DNA from: Anaerobacillus sp.
GTDB taxonomy: Bacteria; Bacillota; Bacilli; Bacillales_H; Anaerobacillaceae
Direction of reading: 5' to 3'
Assembly (NCBI GenBank): GCA_007120055.1
Contig: SKOL01000172.1
Location: 1-8,236 of the forward strand
DNA: 8,236 bases
The notes under the pieces were generated by a model that worked only from the letters and a program-made list of their open reading frames with translations, searched no databases and was not told the DNA's origin. This document shows, one piece after another, positions 1 to 5,407 of the stretch. The first letter of the stretch is position 1. Each line of letters begins with the position of its first letter. The translations under genes were made by a program, and so were the position numbers.

Positions 1-100
1 AATGGCGACTATGGAAGAAATCGCTACCGCAGCCGAAGGCCTCTCAACAATGGCAGAAAAACTCCAAGCCGAAGTTGGCAAATTTAAATTAGGTGTCTGA
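1..100 (+). CDS. Methyl-accepting chemotaxis protein, C-terminal end (partial)
   Basis: Only the last 32 codons are present, read in the frame starting at base 2 and ending with TGA at 98-100. The peptide reads MATMEEIATAAEGLSTMAEK and continues LQAEVGKFKLGV. The pattern M-E-E-I-A-x-A-A-x-x-L-x-x-M-A-E-x-L-Q-x-x-V-x-K-F-K-L is typical of the extreme C-terminus of Bacillus-type chemotaxis receptors, where the cytoplasmic signalling coiled coil ends. Such proteins control CheA kinase activity and swimming behaviour. The last two residues (Gly-Val) and the stop codon lie inside the dispersed repeat that begins at 89, so the native end after Lys-Phe-Lys-Leu may have been replaced by repeat sequence. 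A terminator follows at 152-189, separating this gene from the kinase. The identification rests on a short tail, so ligand and full architecture are unknown. Confidence 0.72.
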   Translation, partial: MATMEEIATAAEGLSTMAEKLQAEVGKFKLGV

Positions 101-146
101 CACCCTTCGTGGACAAATCGCCAAAATGTCCGTGTCGGGTGGACAC
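89..146 (+). repeat. Dispersed palindrome-rich repeat, copy 1
   Basis: Bases 89-121 are identical over 33 bases to 8204-8236 at the other end of the window, in the same orientation. The unit opens with a perfect hairpin, GGTGTC-T-GACACC (92-104). It also holds GGACA (111-115), TGTCC (127-131) and GGACA again (141-145), so TGTCC can pair on either side. A larger fold is possible: GTGTC (93-97) with GACAC (142-146) and CACCC (101-105) with GGGTG (137-141), enclosing the 111-115/127-131 stem. The right boundary, set at 146 from this fold, is an inference because copy 2 is cut by the window end. No protein is encoded. It resembles a REP/MITE-like non-coding intergenic element. It supplies the last residues and stop codon of the chemotaxis receptor. 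Confidence 0.75.
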
Positions 147-151
147 TCTCC

Positions 152-189
152 AAAAGGCTCGTAGAAGAATTTTTTCTGCGAGCCTTTTT
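152..189 (+). terminator. Intrinsic terminator after the chemotaxis receptor gene
   Basis: A perfect 10-bp stem pairs AAAAGGCTCG (152-161) with CGAGCCTTTT (179-188). Pairing continues inward with few wobbles (162-168 with 172-178), leaving a loop of about three bases. The 3' arm ends in a run of T (185-189). Because the 5' arm begins with AAAA, the opposite strand also ends in T residues and the hairpin could work in both directions. It closes the upstream transcription unit and isolates the kinase-regulator operon. Confidence 0.85.
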
Positions 190-192
190 CTA

Positions 193-201
193 TGCTATAC
201 T
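193..201 (+). promoter_or_regulatory. Candidate extended -10 promoter for the two-component operon
   Basis: TGCTATACT (193-201) matches an extended -10 element (TGnTATAAT) at 7 of 8 defined bases, directly after the terminator and 54 bases before the kinase ATG. No good -35 hexamer is visible at 17-18 bp upstream, because that stretch is the terminator arm; extended -10 promoters can work without one. Transcription would start near 207-209. The assignment is an inference from position and motif. Confidence 0.4.
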
Positions 202-254
202 ATTAAAAAGTTTAATCGGATTTAGTCGATTTTTGTAAAGGTGGCAGCCATTTA

Positions 255-2264
255 ATGTTAAAGAAACCGATCGTTGGCTTTCTACTTATCATCATATATT
301 TTACAAGTTTGAGTCCATTAGAAATGCATCGAACCCACGCGAAAGTAATAGACCAAAATGATCGCTTAGTCGTTGCCTTTGACCCCAATTTACCTCCTTT
401 TCAATTTGAGGAGAATGGAATTCCGAAAGGGTTTTCAATCGATATTATCTCGCAAATCGGGAACGTTGAAGGGTTTGAGATTGATTTTATGGCTATGTCG
501 AAAGAAGCATCCATTGAGGCGTTACAAAATGGAACGGTTGATGTAATCTTGAACATTCATTTTTTACAACAGTTTGGCGATATGATGGAGTTTTCAGATC
601 CGATCTATACTTCTTCTGTTGGAGTCTTAGTCAATGCTAATGATCTAAAAGAGATTGAAAGTATTACAGACTTATCGGAAAGAGTTATTTCTATTGAACG
701 TGGAACGGTAGAATATGAATTTATGAGAAATATTCGAAGGATAAAATATAATGTGACAACAAATCAGCAAAATGGTTTTATACTTCTCATCAATGGACGG
801 TCAGAAGCTTTTGTCGGTGACCATTTAACAGCACAATATTATCTCGAACTATACGAATTAAGAGATAAATATCAATTTGTAGGTAGCAACGTTTTACCTA
901 TCGAATATACAATGGCGGTACAAAAGGAAAACTATCAACTGTTAAGTAAGTTAAATAGAGGATTACGCACCATTAAAAGTGAAGGTATATACAGTACAAT
1001 CAATGAAAAATGGTTTGTCGATACTGATGAACTCCTTATGGAGCGATTAATATTAATTATAAAAATATTTGCAGCACTATTAGTTATTGCGATTTTTATT
1101 TTTTTAATAGCATTACGTTGGAATCGGCAGTTACAAAAATTAGTAGATAAAAAAACAGAGGATTTATCGAAATTAAATCAATCGCTTCAATATCAAATAG
1201 AGCAAACCGAAAGTAGCTATTTGTTTCAAAAACAAATTTTAGATAGTAGTCCTAGAGGAATAGTTACGTGTGATAACGATGGGATGATTACTTCTTTCAA
1301 CCCAAAGGCTAAGCAGCTTTCCGGCATCACTAAAGAAGTTATAAATTTTAACTATAAAGAAGTTCCGCTATTAGAGTTCCTTTTATCAAACAAGCGAGAT
1401 CGAATTAGCGATAAAAAGTTTTTCATAGAAGAGACATATTGGACGAGAGCGGATCAAGAAGAATTCTATTTTCGTTATTATATTTATCCACTGTATGGGT
1501 TTGAAAGAGAGGTTAAAGGTTTTATTTTAACCTTTGAAGATCTCACTGCTGAAAGAAAATTACGTCAAGAAATATATAACCAAGAAAAAAATAAAACGTT
1601 AAGTCGAGTAGTAGCTGGGATAGCTCATGAAATAAGAAATCCGTTAACATCGATAAAAACATTTGTTGAACTAATCCCTAAAAAAATGAATAACACGAGA
1701 TTTCAAAAAGAGATCGCTACCTATGTTCCTCAAGAAATCAATCGGTTAAATCATTTGATTGAGGGGCTCATTGACTACGCTAGACCTCAAAGTACGAATA
1801 AAGAACTAATCGATGCTACAAAATTAGTTCAAGAATGTGTCATTTTATTTGAGCGAACAATTGCCAATAAAGGTTTACGCTTGGAGACCGAAATAGCTGA
1901 AAATCTATCGATGGAAGTCGACCGTAATCAGCTAAAACAAGTCATTATTAATTTTATTATTAACAGCATAGATGCCATGTTAATGAAAAATGAATTTAAT
2001 TTAACGCTTACGATTAAAGCTTATCAACGAGAAAATTATATATGGATAGAAGTATCTGATGAAGGAATCGGAATTGATGATGATGAAATCGACCGAGTAT
2101 TTGAACCATTTTATACGACAAAACCTAAAGGTACTGGTCTAGGTTTGGCCATTTCAGAGCAGTATGTTCAAGAAAATGCAGGAACTCTTCGTATAAAAAG
2201 CGATAAAGGAAAAGGAACGACGATCATTTTACGATTTGAAAAGAAAGGAGAAGGAAATGGATAA
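255..2264 (+). CDS. Sensor histidine kinase: extracellular SBP_bac_3 domain, TM, PAS, HisKA, HATPase
   Basis: Membrane sensor kinase, 669 residues. Residues about 5-22 are a signal or anchor helix. Residues 36-256 form a periplasmic-binding-protein type domain (SBP_bac_3 family; LVVAFDPNLPPFQF and GFSIDII near the start). A transmembrane helix lies at about 264-288. A PAS domain (about 325-435, ILDSSPRGIVTCDNDG) precedes the HisKA helix pair, with the phosphorylated histidine at H458 in GIAHEIRNPLTS. The ATPase domain has the N box (N566, N570), G1 box (D602-E-G-I-G606), F box (FEPFY, 616-620) and G2 box (GTGLGL, 626-631), so the kinase looks complete. The start is ATG at 255 with AAAGGTGG (237-244) upstream. 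The gene overlaps the regulator by 8 nt, indicating a dedicated pair. The ligand is unknown. The arginine that holds the alpha-carboxylate in amino-acid-binding members is not evident around residues 101-113, so an amino-acid ligand should not be assumed. Confidence 0.93.
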   Translation: MLKKPIVGFLLIIIYFTSLSPLEMHRTHAKVIDQNDRLVVAFDPNLPPFQFEENGIPKGFSIDIISQIGNVEGFEIDFMAMSKEASIEALQNGTVDVILNIHFLQQFGDMMEFSDPIYTSSVGVLVNANDLKEIESITDLSERVISIERGTVEYEFMRNIRRIKYNVTTNQQNGFILLINGRSEAFVGDHLTAQYYLELYELRDKYQFVGSNVLPIEYTMAVQKENYQLLSKLNRGLRTIKSEGIYSTINEKWFVDTDELLMERLILIIKIFAALLVIAIFIFLIALRWNRQLQKLVDKKTEDLSKLNQSLQYQIEQTESSYLFQKQILDSSPRGIVTCDNDGMITSFNPKAKQLSGITKEVINFNYKEVPLLEFLLSNKRDRISDKKFFIEETYWTRADQEEFYFRYYIYPLYGFEREVKGFILTFEDLTAERKLRQEIYNQEKNKTLSRVVAGIAHEIRNPLTSIKTFVELIPKKMNNTRFQKEIATYVPQEINRLNHLIEGLIDYARPQSTNKELIDATKLVQECVILFERTIANKGLRLETEIAENLSMEVDRNQLKQVIINFIINSIDAMLMKNEFNLTLTIKAYQRENYIWIEVSDEGIGIDDDEIDRVFEPFYTTKPKGTGLGLAISEQYVQENAGTLRIKSDKGKGTTIILRFEKKGEGNG

Positions 2265-3615
2265 AATATTAATTATTGATGATGAACCGTCTATTTGCTC
2301 CTCACTTTCATTTGCGTTAGAGGATGAATTTGAAGTTAAGGCAACAACAGATCCTGAGCAAGGCTTGCAGTATGCCAAAAAAGAACAGTTTCACTTATGC
2401 TTACTCGATTTAAAAATTGGAAATGTTAATGGGATTATAATCTTAGAAAAATTAAAAGAGATTCAAAAAGATTTACCGGTTGTCATAATTACGGCTTATG
2501 GGACGATTTCTACTTCGGTGGAAGCATTACAAAAAGGAGCTTATTCATACATTACGAAACCGATTAACATGGATGAACTTTTTTCGACAATTAAACAAGC
2601 TCTTCATTACCGAAAACTAAACGAAAAAGTAGAATATTTAAGTCAAGAGTTAGAGAAAAAATATCGATATGAAGAAATGATTGCTAAAAGTAATAAAATG
2701 GATCAAGTATTTACATTAATTGACAAAGTTAAAAGTGTAGATACCAATGTTTTAATTACGGGAGAGAGTGGGACAGGTAAAGAGTTAGTGGCCCGGGCGA
2801 TTCATTTCACAGGCAAAAGAAAAACAGAACATATAGAGATATTAAATTGTGCAGCTATTCCCGAGCACCTTCTTGAAAGTGAACTTTTTGGACATGAAAA
2901 GGGAGCATTTACGGGTGCGGTCTCGAGTAAAGAAGGGAAATTCCAGTTAGCTCAAAATGGAACGGTTTTCCTTGATGAAATTGGTGACATGCCTCTTTCT
3001 TTGCAAGTGAAATTGTTAAGAGTATTACAGCTTAAAGAAGTGACTCCATTAGGATCAAATAAATCGATTAAATTAAACGTAAGATTACTAGCTGCTACAA
3101 ATAAGGATTTACGTGAAGCGGTAGATAAGGGAGAATTTCGAGAAGATCTATACTTTAGGCTAAATGTAATCGAAATCAACTTACCTCCTCTTCGTCAAAG
3201 GAAAGAAGACATTAATTTATTGATCTATCACTTTATTGATAAATTTAACAAAGAGTTTAATAAACAAATAAAAGGTCTAACGCCAGAAGCAGAAGCGAAA
3301 TTATTAGCTTATCACTTTCCTGGGAATATACGAGAACTTTCTAATATCATGGAATGCGCAATGGTAATTTCAGATGGACCTTATATTGATATGATAGACT
3401 TACCTCCTCAGTTACGAAAAGTTAACCCAACTCAAATGACTCCGAGTCAAAGTGATATTAGTTCTTTTGTGGGGCTCCCTTTAAGGGAGTTAGAACAAAA
3501 ATTCATTTTAGAAACATTGAAATTTAATCAAAATCACAAAAAAAATACAGCCAAAATGCTAGGAATTAGCGAGAGAGGTTTAAGAGATAAATTAAAACAA
3601 TACGAACAAGAATGA
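2257..3615 (+). CDS. NtrC-type sigma-54-dependent response regulator
   Basis: Cytoplasmic transcription activator, 452 residues from ATG at 2257. This start has AAAGGAG at 2244-2250 six bases upstream and places the receiver strand MDKILIIDDEPS at the N-terminus; a TTG at 2236 is in frame but adds only a charged tail inside the kinase gene. Receiver domain 1-120: acidic pair D8/D9, phospho-acceptor D51, T79 and K101. A linker helix (about 118-140) follows. AAA+ domain about 142-365: Walker A GESGTGKE (169-176), sigma-54 contact loop GAFTGA intact (216-221), Walker B VFLDEIGD (237-244), arginine-finger region FREDLYFRLNV (294-304). Fis-type helix-turn-helix at about 410-446 (NTAKMLGISERGLRDKL). 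All elements for phosphorylation-controlled ATP-dependent opening of sigma-54 promoters are present. The adjacent -24/-12 promoter at 3726-3742 is the obvious target. Kinase-paired NtrC-type regulators are uncommon in Bacillaceae, whose known sigma-54 activators are mostly RocR/AcoR/LevR types without a receiver domain. Confidence 0.95.
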   Translation: MDKILIIDDEPSICSSLSFALEDEFEVKATTDPEQGLQYAKKEQFHLCLLDLKIGNVNGIIILEKLKEIQKDLPVVIITAYGTISTSVEALQKGAYSYITKPINMDELFSTIKQALHYRKLNEKVEYLSQELEKKYRYEEMIAKSNKMDQVFTLIDKVKSVDTNVLITGESGTGKELVARAIHFTGKRKTEHIEILNCAAIPEHLLESELFGHEKGAFTGAVSSKEGKFQLAQNGTVFLDEIGDMPLSLQVKLLRVLQLKEVTPLGSNKSIKLNVRLLAATNKDLREAVDKGEFREDLYFRLNVIEINLPPLRQRKEDINLLIYHFIDKFNKEFNKQIKGLTPEAEAKLLAYHFPGNIRELSNIMECAMVISDGPYIDMIDLPPQLRKVNPTQMTPSQSDISSFVGLPLRELEQKFILETLKFNQNHKKNTAKMLGISERGLRDKLKQYEQE

Positions 3616-3617
3616 TC

Positions 3618-3650
3618 CGGCAAAAAATACCGAAGCGGCAGAAAATGCCG
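3618..3650 (+). promoter_or_regulatory. Tandem dyads, candidate activator sites (UAS) for the response regulator
   Basis: Two 15-base units, CGGCAAAAAATACCG (3618-3632) and CGGCAGAAAATGCCG (3636-3650), match at 13 of 15 positions. Each is a dyad with CGGCA / TGCCG arms and a 5-base centre; the second is perfect and the first has one mispair. Their centres lie about 128 and 110 bases upstream of the predicted start at 3753, the usual distance for NtrC-type enhancer sites. The second unit is also the stem of the terminator at 3633-3661, so the pair could be an elaborated terminator instead. The centre spacing of 18 bp is short of two helical turns. Assignment is inference. Confidence 0.4.
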
Positions 3651-3661
3651 TTTTTATTTTT
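3633..3661 (+). terminator. Intrinsic terminator after the response regulator gene
   Basis: The stem pairs AAGCGGCA (3633-3640) with TGCCGTTT (3646-3653), eight pairs including one G-T wobble, around a GAAAA loop. It is followed by a T-rich tract (TTTTTATTTTT, 3651-3661). It lies 18 bases after the regulator stop, so the kinase-regulator unit ends here and the transporter operon depends on its own promoter. Confidence 0.8.
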
Positions 3662-3678
3662 GTTAGAATTATCGCAAA

Positions 3679-3696
3679 ATTGAGTACGTTTACAAT
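3679..3696 (+). promoter_or_regulatory. cre-like palindrome (candidate CcpA site)
   Basis: ATTGAGTACGTTTACAAT is an interrupted palindrome, ATTG-N3-ACGT-N3-CAAT. Set against the Bacillus cre consensus WWTGNAARCGNWWWCAWW it fails at only two defined positions (the two A's at 3684-3685 are G and T). It is centred about 65 bases before the predicted start, between the tandem dyads and the -24 element. CcpA bound there would obstruct contact between the activator and sigma-54 polymerase and so make transporter expression subject to carbon catabolite repression. It could instead be a further site for the response regulator. Confidence 0.4.
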
Positions 3697-3725
3697 ATAA
3701 AGGAGTTTTATCGGACTATTAATAT

Positions 3726-3742
3726 TTGGCATGAATTTTGCA
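3726..3742 (+). promoter_or_regulatory. Sigma-54 (-24/-12) promoter of the TRAP transporter operon
   Basis: TTGGCATGAATTTTGCA carries the invariant GG (3728-3729) and GC (3740-3741) with the first G of each 12 bases apart, exactly as in the consensus TGGCAC-N5-TTGCA. The flanking bases TTGGCAnG and TTTTGCA also fit; the only deviation in the core is T for C at the sixth consensus position. Transcription is predicted near 3753, leaving a leader of about 30 bases with the receptor's ribosome binding site. It lies directly downstream of a gene for a complete sigma-54 activator, which strongly supports the call. Confidence 0.85.
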
Positions 3743-3744
3743 TC

Positions 3745-3763
3745 TTAAAATTATGAATTTTAA
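3745..3763 (+). repeat. AT-rich perfect palindrome over the predicted transcription start
   Basis: TTAAAATT (3745-3752) and AATTTTAA (3756-3763) are perfect inverted copies around ATG at 3753-3755, the predicted start point. The nine bases ATGAATTTT occur at 3731-3739 and again at 3753-3761, a 22-base period. The palindrome may ease promoter melting or bind a regulator. In such AT-rich DNA it may also be chance. Confidence 0.45.
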
Positions 3764-3783
3764 AAATAGGGGGATTTCAAATT

Positions 3784-4767
3784 ATGAAAAAATTACTAAT
3801 CATTTTAACCGGCTTACTTTTATTATTAGCGGCATGTGGTGGGGGGCAAGAAGAAACTGGTTCGGCTCAAAATGGGGAAGTAGACGAAGACCTATTTGTT
3901 ACAATTGCGACCGGTGGAACTTCAGGTGTCTATTACCCAATCGGTGGAGCTATTTCTAATTTAATTGAATCGAAATTAAACTTTGATACTTCAGTACAAG
4001 CTACAGGTGCTTCTGTTGAGAATGTTAATCTTTTAGATACAAATCGTGCTGAATTAGCGATTACAATGGCAGATACGGTTCAACAAGCATATGAAGGAAG
4101 CGGTGCATTTGAAGGGGAGACTCCTAAAGAAGATTTAAGAGGATTAACTTCGCTATATCCAAATTTCGTTCAACTTGTAACAACAGCTAATTCTGGAATT
4201 GAAAGTGTTGAAGATTTGCGTGGTAAAAGAATTGGAGTTGGAGCACCCAATTCAGGGGTTGAATTAAATGCTAGACTTATTTTCGAAGCCCATGGCATGT
4301 CTTATGATGATATTAATGAAGATTATTTATCATACAGTGAAGCGGTAGACCAAATTAAAAACGGTATGATTGACGCAGCGTTTGTAACAAGCGGTGTTCC
4401 AAATGCAACGGTTATTGATCTATCTACAACACATGCAGCGAAAATTATACCAATTGAAGGAGCGGCTATGGAGTATTTAGAGGAAAACTATCCGTTCTTC
4501 TCAGCTAATGTCATTCCGGCTGGTACGTATGATAATACTGAAGATATTCCAACAGCATCAATTACAAACGTACTATTAGTAAATAATAGTTTATCTGAGG
4601 ATGTCGTTTACGAGATTACAAAAGCAATTTTCGAAAATATAGATGCGGTTCATGCATCACATAATTCAGCAACTAATATATCATTGGATACAGTAGATGT
4701 TGGGATGCCAGTTCCTTTCCATCCAGGAGCGGAAAAGTATTTTAAAGAAGTCGGTGCATTAAATTAA
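3784..4767 (+). CDS. TRAP transporter substrate-binding lipoprotein, TAXI family
   Basis: Extracellular receptor of a TRAP-type secondary transporter, 327 residues, tethered to the membrane as a lipoprotein. A lysine pair and hydrophobic stretch (residues 2-15) lead into the lipobox L15-A-A-C18, so Cys18 is the lipidation site; an acidic, Gly-rich linker follows. TAXI hallmarks are ATGGTSGVYYPIGG (42-55), VQATGASVENVNLL (71-84), IGVGAPNSGVELNAR (150-164) and PFHPGAEKYFKE (311-322) near the C-terminus. Length is normal for the family. The start is ATG at 3784 with TAGGGGGA (3767-3774) upstream. It is the first gene after the sigma-54 promoter and probably the most highly expressed, with a 113-nt structured gap before the next gene. 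TAXI receptors have mostly unassigned ligands; one structurally studied member binds glutamate or glutamine, which is too little to assign a substrate here. Confidence 0.94.
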   Translation: MKKLLIILTGLLLLLAACGGGQEETGSAQNGEVDEDLFVTIATGGTSGVYYPIGGAISNLIESKLNFDTSVQATGASVENVNLLDTNRAELAITMADTVQQAYEGSGAFEGETPKEDLRGLTSLYPNFVQLVTTANSGIESVEDLRGKRIGVGAPNSGVELNARLIFEAHGMSYDDINEDYLSYSEAVDQIKNGMIDAAFVTSGVPNATVIDLSTTHAAKIIPIEGAAMEYLEENYPFFSANVIPAGTYDNTEDIPTASITNVLLVNNSLSEDVVYEITKAIFENIDAVHASHNSATNISLDTVDVGMPVPFHPGAEKYFKEVGALN

Positions 4768-4776
4768 AAAGGAGGA

Positions 4777-4909
4777 ATGGCTGATTCAGGTTCTTCGTCT
4801 TCATTTTAAGTTACTAAAAGAAATTTATGTATTGTTCAAAGCGCTATAGCTGAATACATCATATTTCTGGAGTTTAGTATTTGAGTGGTAGACTTTCTGA
4901 ATCAGCCAT
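4777..4909. repeat. 13-bp inverted repeat spanning the receptor-DUF1850 junction
   Basis: ATGGCTGATTCAG (4777-4789) is the exact reverse complement of CTGAATCAGCCAT (4897-4909), with 107 bases between. The left arm begins one base after a GGAGG (4771-4775) that follows the receptor stop codon. The right arm lies in codons 6-10 of the DUF1850 gene. In RNA the arms would enclose the DUF1850 ribosome binding site and TTG start within a closed loop. There is no T-run, so this is not an ordinary terminator. A role in mRNA stability or in setting the receptor-to-permease ratio is inferred. Confidence 0.7.
4827..4859 (+). promoter_or_regulatory. Nested hairpin in the receptor-DUF1850 gap
   Basis: Inside the larger inverted repeat, ATGTATT (4827-4833) is the exact inverse of AATACAT (4853-4859). 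An alternative pairing uses ATGTA with TACAT and TTCA (4835-4838) with TGAA (4851-4854), with a 3-base bulge, and GC (4841-4842) with GC (4849-4850) in the loop. The hairpin sits seven bases before the DUF1850 ribosome binding site (CTGGAG, 4867-4872). No T-tract follows. It may act as a processing or stability element for the upstream receptor message. Confidence 0.4.
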
Positions 4910-5384
4910 CATTATTATGCTACGATCTAAATGGTTCCTTACAGTGATTATCATCGTAGCGACATTGTTTATTACATTGTCGTTGCAAGGTGGAACGAGC
5001 TATCAATTTATCATTAAAGAACAGCGGAATACAGTTGAATACACCAATGCTAAAGTTGTTCCTGGTGATAAAATTGAGGTCAACTGGATTCATTCAGTGG
5101 AGCTAACACCTTGGAGCGAATTATATGAAGTTTCAGATCAAAAACAATTAACGTTAATCGAAACTAGGTTTCAATCTTTTGGTGCGGGGGTTCCATACGA
5201 GCATCAAGGAACTGTAACAATGGAAGACGGCTATATCGTGATCAAGAATTTAAATCAATCGATGGACCATTTTAAATGGATTCATTCTCATCACGTTAAT
5301 TTTGAAATAACACTTAACGGAGAAAAGATAATTGATACCGAAGATCTTCCACATCATATTCCGATGGAGTTTTTAATTCGGTAA
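4881..5384 (+). CDS. DUF1850 protein, TRAP transporter-associated
   Basis: Protein of 167 residues with one N-terminal hydrophobic segment (about 19-35) and a globular remainder that should lie outside the membrane. Conserved DUF1850 features are visible: W69-I-H-S72-V-E-L-T76-P-W78-S-E80, then E94-T-R-F-Q-S99-F-G-A-G103-V-P105, and a C-terminal PHHIPMEFLI. DUF1850 genes are recurrent neighbours of TAXI-type TRAP transporters, usually between receptor and permease as here, but no biochemical role is established to my knowledge. The chosen start is TTG at 4881: it has CTGGAG (4867-4872) eight bases upstream and an in-frame TAG at 4875. ATG at 4917 (codon 13) would also leave the membrane segment intact but has no ribosome binding site. 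The gap to the permease is 23 nt, so both are co-translated from the same message. It may be an accessory or assembly factor of the transporter; this is inference. Confidence 0.85.
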   Translation: MSGRLSESAIIIMLRSKWFLTVIIIVATLFITLSLQGGTSYQFIIKEQRNTVEYTNAKVVPGDKIEVNWIHSVELTPWSELYEVSDQKQLTLIETRFQSFGAGVPYEHQGTVTMEDGYIVIKNLNQSMDHFKWIHSHHVNFEITLNGEKIIDTEDLPHHIPMEFLIR

Positions 5385-5407
5385 AAAATGAAAAGAGGTG
5401 AGAAGGC

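Noticed and set aside
214..231. AATCG-N8-CGATT inverted repeat in the kinase leader
   Set aside because: Five pairs in AT-rich DNA with an 8-base loop is within chance, and nothing else supports an operator.
2236..2256. TTG start seven codons upstream for the response regulator
   Set aside because: It would add a Lys/Glu-rich tail before the first receiver strand. The ATG at 2257 has AAAGGAG at ideal spacing and gives the standard receiver N-terminus.
2952..3179. Minus-strand open frame inside the regulator gene
   Set aside because: It lies fully opposite the conserved AAA+ domain, has no ribosome binding site or recognisable motif, and is a shadow. The same applies to the minus-strand frames at 5314-5526, 6421-6777, 7314-7517 and 7933-8178.
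3738..3959. Plus-strand frame overlapping the start of the TAXI receptor gene
   Set aside because: It begins upstream of the predicted transcription start and overlaps the receptor signal peptide in another frame. The product is low-complexity and unlike any family.
4777..4809. Ten-residue reading frame MADSGSSSSF after the receptor gene
   Set aside because: GGAGG ends only one base before the ATG, too close for normal initiation, and the peptide resembles nothing known. The sequence is better explained as an arm of the inverted repeat.
4832..4860. Sigma-A promoter (TTGTTC ... TACATC) before the DUF1850 gene
   Set aside because: The -10 candidate matches only three of six consensus bases and the stretch is occupied by the hairpin. 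Read-through from the sigma-54 promoter suffices.
4917..5384. ATG at codon 13 as the DUF1850 start
   Set aside because: No ribosome binding site precedes it, whereas the TTG at 4881 has CTGGAG at eight bases. It remains possible if the TTG is weak.
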